41,564 bases of DNA, taken from the NCBI RefSeq assembly GCF_001306035.1, contig NZ_LGCM01000020.1:1-41564 (forward strand), written 5' to 3'. Each line of letters starts with the position of its first letter. The stretch's first letter is position 1. Source of the DNA: Levilinea saccharolytica. GTDB lineage: Bacteria > Chloroflexota > Anaerolineae > Anaerolineales > Anaerolineaceae. Shown here in pieces: positions 32,626 to 41,564 of this stretch. The translations under genes and the position numbers were made by a program. Under the pieces are notes generated by a model. The model was not told where the DNA came from, did not search any database, and was given only the letters and a program-made list of their open reading frames with translations.

Positions 32626-33480
32626 CTAACTCCACCAAAACGCCAGTGCCCACAGCACCGTCAGCATCAGCGCCGGTTCAATCCACAAAATCGCCTTGGG
32701 GCGCCCCTCTTCCCAGGCCCCCGCCGCGCTGGTCAGCGCATAGGCCGTCCCCAGCAGGATCAGACCGTAGGCGATCGGCCGCAGAGGCAGGTAATGCAGC
32801 CCCATCGCCATCTGGCCGGTGAACAATGCGATGCCCGCCGCCCAACCCCAGGCCCAGCGCCCCCCCAACCGCAGGTACAGCGCGCGCAGCACCACCAGAA
32901 ACAGCGCCAGCACCATCGCCGGAAGCTGAAGGTACAGCCGCAGTTCCGCTGCCCGCATGGCGATGGAAAGGATCAAAAACAAAGCAAAGGCCACCGCCGT
33001 CAACCCCACCATGGCCGGGGCAAACAGCGCGCCGGATAAATCCACCACCACGTATTCCGCGATGAACACCAGAAGCAGCAGCAGCGCACCCAGCGCCAGC
33101 ATAGCCCACCATTCCACCCCCACTTCCAGGGTGTTCAGCGTCACCCCAATGGCCCAGGCCGTCATCATCGGCACCAGCCAATGCGGCAGCGTGCTGCCCT
33201 CCCCCAGGCGCGGATGCCCGCGCAGCAGCCATTCGCACCCCACCGCCGCCAGCCCCGCCACCGCAAAAGCCACCAGGGTGGCCAGATCAAAGCTGAAGGA
33301 AAATACCGCCCCCGGCAGGGTCAAGTTCCACACCCGTTCCTGCGTGTCCACCAGCGGAGTCAGGGCATAGGCCAGCAGAATGGTAGAAGTCAGCACGCTC
33401 AGCCGGTTCACGTCCGGAAAAACGGGGTGCTCCTCACTGCTCAAAGCCGCTGGGGCGGGCGTTTCAATCATAGCTTTCAT
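32626..33480 (-). CDS. Polytopic membrane protein of unknown function
   Basis: A 284-residue protein with about eight to nine predicted membrane helices and a short cytoplasmic N-terminus. I do not recognise the family and see no catalytic motif. ATG 33480 follows GGGGGAGG. Five to six bases separate its stop from the JAMM gene start, and plsY follows, so the three are probably cotranscribed. Confidence 0.7.
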   Translation of the reverse strand: MKAMIETPAPAALSSEEHPVFPDVNRLSVLTSTILLAYALTPLVDTQERVWNLTLPGAVFSFSFDLATLVAFAVAGLAAVGCEWLLRGHPRLGEGSTLPHWLVPMMTAWAIGVTLNTLEVGVEWWAMLALGALLLLLVFIAEYVVVDLSGALFAPAMVGLTAVAFALFLILSIAMRAAELRLYLQLPAMVLALFLVVLRALYLRLGGRWAWGWAAGIALFTGQMAMGLHYLPLRPIAYGLILLGTAYALTSAAGAWEEGRPKAILWIEPALMLTVLWALAFWWS

Positions 33481-33567
33481 TTTAACCTCCCCCTGGCGTG
33501 CTGCCAAGTCACCAAAGTCACACCGCGGTCATGGTTTTCGCCTCGCCCGGCGTGCGCCCGCCTGTGG

Positions 33568-33573
33568 TAAAAT
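33568..33573 (+). promoter_or_regulatory. Extended -10 promoter of the membrane protein/gyrB genes
   Basis: TGGTAAAAT is an extended -10 element (TGn plus TAAAAT) with no recognisable -35. It ends nine bases before ATG 33583, so the leader would be very short, with a GAGG four bases before the ATG. Confidence 0.4.
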
Positions 33574-33582
33574 TGAGGCCAT

Positions 33583-34587
33583 ATGGACGCGAATTCCGAA
33601 ACCACCCAGGCCGCCCCGCCCCGCCTCATTCCGGCCGTCACCGCGGGCTTCAACCTCATCGCTGCCAACGTCTGGATCATCCTGCTGCCTCTGGCGCTGG
33701 ATCTTTGGCTGTGGTTCGGCCCCAAACTGCGTCTGAAAGCCTTGCTGCTGCCCTGGGTCACCGATTTTTTCAGCCAGCTGCCCCCCACCACTGCGCCCGA
33801 ATCGGCCTTGCTGATCCAGCGCATCACCGAAACCTGGCAAAAAACCCTTGAATCTTTCAACTTGCTGGGCGTGCTGCGCACCTATCCCATCGGCGTCCCC
33901 AGCCTGCTGTCGGTGAACGGCGTGGCCCAAACCCCGCTGGGGCCTTCGCAGGAATATGAAATGATCACCGCCGCCGGCGCTTTGGGCCTTTGGCTGCTGC
34001 TCCTGTTGGCGGGCCTCTTCATCGGCAGCCTGTTCTTCGGCCGCATCGCCCGTCTGGCCTTCCCCACCCAGCGTCAAGACACCCTGCGCGCCCTTTTCTG
34101 GCAGTTCATGCAGATTCTGATCTTCAATCTGGCCCTCATCTTCCTGCTGATGGTGCTGCTCTTCCCCATCGCCCTGGCCACCACCCTGCTGGCCGCCATC
34201 AACCCGGATCTGGCCCAGATCGCCCTCTTCCTCATGGGCCTGGTGCTCATCTGGCTGCTTTTCCCCCTGGTGTTCGCCCCGCACGGCGTCTTTGCCCTGC
34301 GTCAAAACGTGGTCTCCGCCACCCTCACCAGCCTGCGCCTGGTGCGCTTCTTCCTCCCCGGTGCAAGCCTCTTTCTGGTGGTGCTCTTCGTCATCAGCCA
34401 GGGCCTCGACATCATCTGGCGCATCCCCCCCAGCAATTCGTGGATGCTCCTGCTGGGTCTGGGCGGGCACGCCTTCATCTCCAGCAGTCTCATCGCCGCC
34501 AGCTTCGTCTATTACCGCGGCGGCATCGAATGGATGCAGGCCAATCTGAAAAAAATCATGCAACCTTCCTCCCCCACCCGCGCCTAG
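33583..34587 (+). CDS. Polytopic membrane protein of unknown function
   Basis: A 334-residue protein with about six membrane helices: one near 20-42, then, after an external region of about 80 residues, a cluster from 130 onward. The second half (FALRQNVVSATLTSLRLVRFFLPGAS) resembles integral membrane proteins of the DUF975/YihY-like general type, without a firm match. It precedes gyrB by 37 bases on the same strand and may share its transcript. Confidence 0.7.
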   Translation: MDANSETTQAAPPRLIPAVTAGFNLIAANVWIILLPLALDLWLWFGPKLRLKALLLPWVTDFFSQLPPTTAPESALLIQRITETWQKTLESFNLLGVLRTYPIGVPSLLSVNGVAQTPLGPSQEYEMITAAGALGLWLLLLLAGLFIGSLFFGRIARLAFPTQRQDTLRALFWQFMQILIFNLALIFLLMVLLFPIALATTLLAAINPDLAQIALFLMGLVLIWLLFPLVFAPHGVFALRQNVVSATLTSLRLVRFFLPGASLFLVVLFVISQGLDIIWRIPPSNSWMLLLGLGGHAFISSSLIAASFVYYRGGIEWMQANLKKIMQPSSPTRA

Positions 34588-34606
34588 CGCAGGGAGAGGC
34601 TCTTAA

Positions 34607-36550
<1,944 letters not shown>

Positions 36551-36578
36551 CGCAGCCTCAAGAGCATCCCTTAAGCTG

Positions 36579-36740
36579 TCATTGCTTGCCCCCGCTTTTT
36601 GGGGGCGAGCCCCCGCACTTGGGGGGCGAAGCAATCTCTTCCCCGAACAAGCAAACCCCTGCTTAGCCCCCGTGTGTCCCGCTCTTTGGGGGCGCGCCCC
36701 CGCTCTTTGGGTGGGCGAAGCAATCTCTTCCCCCTCTCCC
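36579..36740. repeat. GC-rich intergenic repeat element, two copies (one degenerate)
   Basis: Copy 1 (36591-36644) and copy 2 (36678-36733) share CCCGCTYTTTGGGGGCG, a run GCCCCCGC, and a 21-base identical end (36624-36644 and 36713-36733). Copy 1 is part of a larger hairpin: ATTGCTTG-CCCCC (36581-36593) pairs with GGGGG-CGAAGCAAT (36621-36635). Read on the minus strand it has the form AGATTGCTTCG...GCAATGACA, as in dispersed intergenic repeats I know from many bacterial genomes. It fills most of the gap after gyrB, and its first hairpin (GCCCCC/GGGGGC, T-rich loop) may terminate gyrB. Confidence 0.7.
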
Positions 36741-36757
36741 CCTCTTGCCCTTTGCGC

Positions 36758-36763
36758 TACAAT
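36758..36763 (+). promoter_or_regulatory. Possible -10 box of the Ldh-type oxidoreductase gene
   Basis: TACAAT, 33 bases before ATG 36797, with no good -35 hexamer. A GAGGTG ribosome site precedes the ATG. Confidence 0.35.
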
Positions 36764-36796
36764 TAACCTAAACACCCATCACAAACGAGGTGAGCC

Positions 36797-37900
36797 ATGC
36801 CCGCTACCCTGCTCTTCCGCGCCGAAGACCTGCGCGATTTCATGATCCGCTACTTCACCGCCCTGAATGTGCCCGCCGCCGACGCCGCCGTCACCGCGGA
36901 TGTGCTCCTCTCCGCCGACCTGCGCGGGGTCGATTCGCACGGCATCATCCGCCTGTACACCTATTACGGCTCGCGCCTGCGCAGCGGCAAGATGGACCCC
37001 CTCACCCCCTACCGCCTGACCCACGAAACCCCCACCACCCTCAACTTTGACGGCGGCAACGGCCTGGGCCAGGTGGTCAGCTACCACGCCATGCAGCGCT
37101 GCATCGAAAAGGCCCGCGACATGGGCATCGCCATGGTCAGCGTGCACAACTCCAACCATTACGGCATCGCCGGCTACTACGCCATGATGGCCCTGCCCCA
37201 CGACATGATCGGCATCAGCTTCACCAATTCGCAGCCCCTGGTAGCCCCCACCTACGGCCGCACCGCCGTGCTGGGCACCAACCCCATCGCCGTGGCCGTG
37301 CCCGCCGGGCAGCAGCGCCCCTACGTGCTGGATATGGCCACCAGCATCGTGCCCATCGGGCGCGTCACCGTCTACGACAAAGCTGGGAAAAGCATGCCCC
37401 CAGGCTGGGGCATCAACCCGCGCGGCGAAGTCACCACCACCCCCGCCGAAGTGCTGCAAGGCGGCGCGCTCATGCCCCTGGGCGGCGTGGATATCATGCG
37501 CGGCTATAAAGGCTACGGCCTGTCGCTGTGGGTGGATATCTTCTCCGGCGTGCTTTCCGGCGCGGCCTTCCTGGCGCATGTCGGCCACCCCTCCAGCGCT
37601 CGCCCCAACGCCGACGTGGGCCACTTCTTTGCCGCCATGCGCGTGGACGCCTTCCGCCCCCTGGACGAATTTAAAGCCGACATGGACGCCATGCTGAGCG
37701 AATTGAAAGACGCCCCCAAAGCCGCCGGGCAGGAACGCATCTACATTCACGGCGAAAAAGAGTTCGAGCGCGCCGAGCGCTATCAAAATGAGGGCGTGCC
37801 CCTGCTGGCCAACGTGGCCGAAGGGCTGCGCACTTCCGCGGCCGAGATCGGCGTATCCTTCCCCGACCCCATCGGCCAGGCCGCCGAAGAAGACGACTAA
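36797..37900 (+). CDS. Ldh family (malate/L-lactate/ureidoglycolate-type) NAD(P)H-dependent oxidoreductase
   Basis: A 367-residue enzyme of the Ldh_2 superfamily, unrelated to classical LDH/MDH. Signatures: SADLRGVDSHGIIRL (catalytic His), VHNSNHYGIAGYY, GTNPIAVAVPA, VLDMATS, and MRGYKGYGLSLWVDIFSGVLSG. These enzymes reduce or oxidise 2-hydroxyacids such as malate, lactate, sulfolactate or ureidoglycolate; the substrate cannot be chosen here. Its stop codon overlaps that of the convergent alpha-glucosidase, with no hairpin between. Confidence 0.9.
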   Translation: MPATLLFRAEDLRDFMIRYFTALNVPAADAAVTADVLLSADLRGVDSHGIIRLYTYYGSRLRSGKMDPLTPYRLTHETPTTLNFDGGNGLGQVVSYHAMQRCIEKARDMGIAMVSVHNSNHYGIAGYYAMMALPHDMIGISFTNSQPLVAPTYGRTAVLGTNPIAVAVPAGQQRPYVLDMATSIVPIGRVTVYDKAGKSMPPGWGINPRGEVTTTPAEVLQGGALMPLGGVDIMRGYKGYGLSLWVDIFSGVLSGAAFLAHVGHPSSARPNADVGHFFAAMRVDAFRPLDEFKADMDAMLSELKDAPKAAGQERIYIHGEKEFERAERYQNEGVPLLANVAEGLRTSAAEIGVSFPDPIGQAAEEDD

Positions 37901-39501
37901 AGCATCTTCAGGATCAGCGCCTCTTCGCCTGCCAGAGCGATGACCCCATCCTGCGGCACGGGGGCTTCACTGCGCTTGTTGGAAAGCAGCAGCCGCCAGC
38001 GTTTCCCGGCCAAGCGCCCGCCCAACACCAGGCGCGCCGGCCAGCGCCGGAAATTCAGCGCCACCAGCAGGGTTTCGGTCTGAGTCTGCCTTAAATACCC
38101 CAGAACCGCGCGCGGCTCGTAGCTGAGCGGCTGAAACAGCCCCTGGCGCAGGGCGGCGTGCTCGCGCCGCAGGGCCAGCAGCCGCTTGTAGAAGTTCAGC
38201 AGCGAATCGGGGTCCTCGGCCTGGGCCGCGGCGTTGCGAAACGTGTAGTCTGGGTGCGGCGGCAGCCAGGGCTGACCCGCCCCAAAACCGGCGTTCTCGC
38301 TCGCGTCCCACTGCATGGGCGCGCGGCAGCCGTCGCGGCCCTTATGGAAGGGCCAGTAGCGCTTGCCAATCGGGTCCAAAATCTCACTGCGCCGCAGCGA
38401 AATATCGCGCATGCCGATTTCCTCGCCGTAATACAGGAAAGGCGTGCCGCGCAAACTGAGCAGCATGGCCGCCGCCACCTTCAGGCGCTCATCGTTCTCC
38501 CCGCGCCCAAAACGGCTGGCCGAGCGGCGCACATCGTGATTGTTCAGCACATAATTGGGCCAGCTTTCCGGCGACAGCACATGCTCCCATTCCTGCACCG
38601 CGCGCAGATAGCCGCCCGGCCGCCAGCCCTGGGTCAGCATTTTGAAGTTAAAGGCCGCGTGCAGCCGCCCCGGCGCGCAGTACTGCGCCGCCATCTCCGC
38701 GGGCGAATCAAAGGTCTCGCCCACCACGTAGCGCTCCGGGTATTGGTCCAGCAGTGCGCGGATCTCTTCCAGCAGCCCCATCATCTCCGGCTGGTTGTTG
38801 TCGTAGAGATGCTGTTGGCGGTCGTAACCGCGCAGCCCCAGCTTGGGCGGGTTATCGGGCAGGTCGGCGTGCTTAAAGTACAGGTTAAACACATCCAGCC
38901 GGAAGCCGTCCACCCCGCGCTCCAGCCAAAAGCGGAACACATCCAGCATGGCCTGGCGCACCGCCGGGTTGCGCCAGTTCACATCCGGCTGCTGCTTGTA
39001 AAACATGTGGTAATAGTACTGCCCGCTGGCCTCATCCCATTCCCAGGCGCTGCCGCCAAACACCGCCTGCCAGTTGTTGGGCGGCCCGCCGCCGGGGCGC
39101 GGATCGCGCCACAGGTAATAATCGCGGTAGGGGTTGTCGCGCCCCTGGCGCGCCTGCTGAAACCAGGGGTGCTGGTCGCTGGTGTGGTTCAGCACCAGGT
39201 CCAGCACAATGCGGATGCCGCGTGCGTGGGCGTCGGCGGTCAGCGCGTCAAAATCCGCCAGGCTGCCAAAATCGGGGTGAATATCCACATAGTTGCTCAC
39301 GTCATAGCCAAAATCCACGTTGGGCGACGGGTAGATGGGCGACAACCAGATGGCGTCCACCCCCAGATCCTGCAAATAGGGCAGTTTGCTGCGGATGCCC
39401 TGCAAATCTCCCACCCCGCTGCCGCTGCTGCTGGCAAACGACCGCGGGTAAATTTGATAAATCACGCCATCCCGCCACCACAAGAAGGATTCTGCTGTCA
39501 T
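37897..39501 (-). CDS. GH13 alpha-glucosidase / oligo-1,6-glucosidase
   Basis: A 534-residue cytoplasmic glycoside hydrolase. The TIM barrel begins WWRDGVIYQIYPRSF. Conserved regions are DLVLNHTSDQHPWF, GFRLDVFN with nucleophile Asp203, VVGETF with acid Glu262, and LNNHDVRRS with Asp323. LSPIYPSPNVDFGYDVS is typical of the oligosaccharide-active alpha-glucosidase group. There is no signal peptide, so it acts on imported short alpha-glucans. The C-terminal beta domain is complete. Start is ATG 39501, after GGAG. The gene is divergent from nusA. Confidence 0.93.
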   Translation of the reverse strand: MTAESFLWWRDGVIYQIYPRSFASSSGSGVGDLQGIRSKLPYLQDLGVDAIWLSPIYPSPNVDFGYDVSNYVDIHPDFGSLADFDALTADAHARGIRIVLDLVLNHTSDQHPWFQQARQGRDNPYRDYYLWRDPRPGGGPPNNWQAVFGGSAWEWDEASGQYYYHMFYKQQPDVNWRNPAVRQAMLDVFRFWLERGVDGFRLDVFNLYFKHADLPDNPPKLGLRGYDRQQHLYDNNQPEMMGLLEEIRALLDQYPERYVVGETFDSPAEMAAQYCAPGRLHAAFNFKMLTQGWRPGGYLRAVQEWEHVLSPESWPNYVLNNHDVRRSASRFGRGENDERLKVAAAMLLSLRGTPFLYYGEEIGMRDISLRRSEILDPIGKRYWPFHKGRDGCRAPMQWDASENAGFGAGQPWLPPHPDYTFRNAAAQAEDPDSLLNFYKRLLALRREHAALRQGLFQPLSYEPRAVLGYLRQTQTETLLVALNFRRWPARLVLGGRLAGKRWRLLLSNKRSEAPVPQDGVIALAGEEALILKML

Positions 39502-39542
39502 GTCGGCTCCGTCCAAGCGAAAATGAGTACGTGCTGGGGTTG

Positions 39543-39551
39543 ATTATATCA
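39543..39551 (-). promoter_or_regulatory. Extended -10 promoter of the alpha-glucosidase gene
   Basis: On the minus strand TGATATAAT is a perfect -10 with the extended TGn element; the -35 position has no match. It lies 41 bases before ATG 39501. Confidence 0.55.
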
Positions 39552-39590
39552 AAGCTGCCCCGCCCAGGCCGTTCGAAGGCTGACGATCAC

Positions 39591-39619
39591 TTGCTATCTC
39601 TTGAAAGGTATGTTAAAAT
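39591..39619 (+). promoter_or_regulatory. nusA: Promoter of nusA
   Basis: TTGCTA (39591-39596), a 17-base spacer and TAAAAT (39614-39619), preceded by TGT as an extended -10. Transcription would begin near 39626, giving a leader of about 100 bases that contains the hairpin at 39656. Confidence 0.7.
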
Positions 39620-39655
39620 AAGGTCACTGAGTAGTTAACGTCATAGAGCGCAACG

Positions 39656-39684
39656 AAAAGTGGGCGACCCCCACTTTTCTTTGT
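39656..39684 (+). promoter_or_regulatory. nusA: Attenuator-like hairpin in the nusA leader
   Basis: A perfect 9-bp stem AAAAGTGGG/CCCACTTTT with a 5-base loop is followed by CTTTGTATG, resembling an intrinsic terminator inside the leader, 39 bases before the start codon. NusA is known to control its own leader termination in Bacillus; the same logic here is inference. Confidence 0.6.
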
Positions 39685-39723
39685 ATGTCAGACAAGGTTC
39701 GGAAAAGGCTGGAGTAAGGTAGG

Positions 39724-41564
39724 ATGAAGAACGAATTTATCCTGGCGTTCAATGAAGTGTTGGAAGAAAAGCAGCTGCCGAAGGAAATCATCCTTCAGGC
39801 TATTGAGTCTGCGATGGTCTCTGCGTACCGGCGGGCGGTCAACGCTTCCAGCGCGCAGCATGTCGAGGCCAAAATCAACCCGGATACGGGCAAAGTCACC
39901 ATCATGGCCGAAAAAGAGGTTGTCGAAACGGTGGAGGACGCCCGCACCGAAGTGACCCTCTCCGAAGCTCGCCAGGTCAACCCCGAAGCGGAACTGGGCG
40001 AAATGGTCATCGTCGAAAGCACCCCGCGCGACTTTGGCCGCGTGGCGGCTCAGACCGCCCGGCAGGTCATCCAACAGCGCATCCGCGACGCCGAGCGCCA
40101 GATGCAGTTCGATTACTTCCAAAAGCAATTGGGAGAAATCGTCTCCGGCGTGGTGCAGGCCGTCAATGCCCAGGGGCTCACCATTGGTATGGATATGCGC
40201 GCCGAAGGCATGATGTCGCGCAAAGACCTCATCAACGGCGAGCGCTTCCGCATTCACGACCGCGTGCGCGCCCTCATCGCCGAGGTGAAAGACAACCCCC
40301 GCGGCCCGCAAATCATCCTCTCCCGCACCCACCGCGATTTCCTGCGCCGGCTGCTGGAAAATGAAGTCCCCGAAATCTACCACGGCATCGTGGAAATTCG
40401 CTCCATCGCCCGCGAACCCGGCGAGCGCGCCAAAGTGGCCGTCTCTGCCACCCAATCGGGCATAGACCCGGTAGGCGCCTGCGTGGGCATCCGCGGCGTG
40501 CGCATTCAAGCCATCGTGCGCGAGCTGCACGACGAAAAAATTGACGTGATCGAATGGAACCCCGACGCCGCGGTCTTCATCGCCAAGGCCATCTCCCCCG
40601 CGCGCGTGGTGGGCGTGTACCTGAACGAACGCTCGGCCAACGGCAAAACCGCCACCGTGGTGGTTCCCGAAGATCAGCTCAGCCTGGCCATCGGCCGCGA
40701 CGGTCAAAACGCGCGTCTGGCTGCCAAGCTCACCGGCTGGCGCATTGACATCAAGTCCCTCAGCGAAGCCGCCGGCGACACGCTCTACCGTCTGCAGAAC
40801 GAAGCCGAGCTGGCTGAAATCGCCCTGGCCGAACAATCCATCCTGGATGACATCTCGGCCTCCTTGGCCAAGAAGGCCGAAGGCCGCCCGCTGACCCCCG
40901 AAGAATACGACCAGATGGCCGCCTTCGTGGACCGCGTGGAAAAGCGCTCCATCCAGGCGCGTCAGCCGGTCAAACCCGCGGTGGAACCCGCCGTATTGGA
41001 CGAAGCCCGCGCTGCCATCCCCGAAGAAGCCTTCCAGCAGAACCTGCTGGACAGCGGTCTGGCCGAACACCTGGTCAATTTGCTCCAGGAAGCCGGTTAC
41101 ACCACCGTGGGCGATCTGGCCCTGGAACTGAAAGTCAACCCCGATAACGTCCTGCGTATGCCGGGTGTGGGCGCCAAGTCCATCGCGCAGCTCAACGCCC
41201 TGATGGACTCGCTGACGGCTGCCCCCGCTGTGGAAGAACAGCCCGCCGCGCCGGTGGTGGAAATGGAGGCCCCGGCCCCGGTTTCTGCCCCCATTGAAGC
41301 GGAGATCGAAGGGGTTGTCGAAACGGTAGAAGAAGAAGCTGCCGCGCCCGAAGTGGAAGTCACCGCGCCCGCGGCGGCTGAACCCGAAGGGGAAGAAGAA
41401 GCGGAAGTATCCTTCAACGAACTCTTTGCCCTCAAACCTTTGGTCGAACCGGCCATCCTCGAAGAAGAAGAAGAGGACGACGCGAGCGGCGACAAAAAGG
41501 ATAAGAAGGGTTCTAAGAAGAAAAAGAAGAAACAGGTGGTCATTTCCTATGACCCCGACCGCGA
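39724..41564 (+). CDS. nusA: Transcription termination/antitermination factor NusA, 3' end cut by window
   Basis: The frame is open from ATG 39724 to the window end (613 residues seen). The N-terminal RNA polymerase-binding domain (1-125) is followed by S1 (about 132-200, GEIVSGVVQAVNAQG). KH1 contains DPVGACVGIRGVRIQAI and KH2 has LAIGRDGQNARLAAKLTGW. A helix-hairpin-helix-like segment with LRMPGVGAKSIAQL lies near 460-500. A long tail rich in Glu, Pro, Ala and Val follows, ending in runs of acidic and then lysine residues. The tail is well beyond a 350-residue minimal NusA. The usual rimP gene is not upstream; the neighbour is a divergent glucosidase gene. Confidence 0.95.
   Translation, partial: MKNEFILAFNEVLEEKQLPKEIILQAIESAMVSAYRRAVNASSAQHVEAKINPDTGKVTIMAEKEVVETVEDARTEVTLSEARQVNPEAELGEMVIVESTPRDFGRVAAQTARQVIQQRIRDAERQMQFDYFQKQLGEIVSGVVQAVNAQGLTIGMDMRAEGMMSRKDLINGERFRIHDRVRALIAEVKDNPRGPQIILSRTHRDFLRRLLENEVPEIYHGIVEIRSIAREPGERAKVAVSATQSGIDPVGACVGIRGVRIQAIVRELHDEKIDVIEWNPDAAVFIAKAISPARVVGVYLNERSANGKTATVVVPEDQLSLAIGRDGQNARLAAKLTGWRIDIKSLSEAAGDTLYRLQNEAELAEIALAEQSILDDISASLAKKAEGRPLTPEEYDQMAAFVDRVEKRSIQARQPVKPAVEPAVLDEARAAIPEEAFQQNLLDSGLAEHLVNLLQEAGYTTVGDLALELKVNPDNVLRMPGVGAKSIAQLNALMDSLTAAPAVEEQPAAPVVEMEAPAPVSAPIEAEIEGVVETVEEEAAAPEVEVTAPAAAEPEGEEEAEVSFNELFALKPLVEPAILEEEEEDDASGDKKDKKGSKKKKKKQVVISYDPDR

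Noticed and set aside
33529-34563. 344-codon minus-strand frame opposite the membrane protein before gyrB
   Set aside because: Gln/Glu/His-rich composition typical of antisense to hydrophobic codons; the + strand product has regular membrane helices, a start signal and a place just before gyrB.
36579-36740. The repeats after gyrB as a CRISPR array
   Set aside because: Only two copies, imperfect, with nested inverted repeats and no regular spacer; no cas genes in the window.
39688-41070. 460-codon open frame on the minus strand opposite nusA
   Set aside because: NusA on the + strand has clear S1 and KH motifs and runs to the window edge; the reverse frame is its antisense shadow.

Overview
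The window is GC-rich, gene-dense bacterial DNA. I read it as a member of the phylum Chloroflexota, probably class Anaerolineae. The grounds are inference from family resemblance: a fused CtaA-CtaB heme synthase, MoeA fused to a periplasmic-binding-protein-like domain, many Thr/Pro-rich lipoproteins, and characteristic membrane proteins of unknown function. No rRNA, tRNA, CRISPR array or recognisable transposon was seen. Both edges cut genes: a multiheme cytochrome at the left and nusA at the right.

Region 1 (about 1-13.5 kb) is respiratory. After a partial five-heme c-type cytochrome on the + strand, a long minus-strand operon (9500 down to 1677) encodes a caa3-type, A2-family heme-copper oxidase. 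Its order of transcription is CtaC with a fused cytochrome c (preceded in frame by a degenerate receiver-like domain), CtaD, a subunit IV, CtaE, SCO1, a membrane-anchored cupredoxin-like protein, SURF1, and a CtaA-CtaB fusion that makes heme O and heme A. Most junctions overlap or are under 20 bp. Just upstream lie a NarL-type response regulator, a NarX-like histidine kinase with a cysteine cluster, a monoheme cytochrome c lipoprotein, and a divergent cysteine-free Rrf2 regulator whose promoter carries an FNR-like palindrome. The set reads as an oxygen/redox-regulated terminal oxidase locus.

Region 2 (13.5-19.3 kb) holds a three-gene envelope cluster (two lipoproteins and a DUF3592-type membrane protein), a large polytopic membrane protein and a nucleoside hydrolase. 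Region 3 (19.3-27.6 kb, minus strand) is a compact run: proline dehydrogenase, a pteridine-reductase-like SDR, a UbiA-family prenyltransferase, MoeA, a NodB-type deacetylase lipoprotein, a second NodB-like lipoprotein that has lost its metal ligands, a MoeA-PBP fusion, and a Bcp peroxiredoxin.

Region 4 (27.6-33.5 kb) has a polar amino-acid ABC transporter with a terminator after the binding-protein gene, a metallo-beta-lactamase-fold hydrolase with a strong sigma70-type promoter, PlsY, a JAMM metalloprotease and a membrane protein. Region 5 (33.5-41.6 kb) has a membrane protein, gyrB, an intergenic GC-rich repeat element, an Ldh-type oxidoreductase convergent with a GH13 alpha-glucosidase, and nusA with a promoter and attenuator-like hairpin. 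I found no clearly new multi-gene defence or mobile system. The best leads are the receiver-like/CtaC fusion, the active/pseudo-deacetylase pair coupled to two MoeA genes, the Rrf2/FNR-like promoter, and the intergenic repeat.
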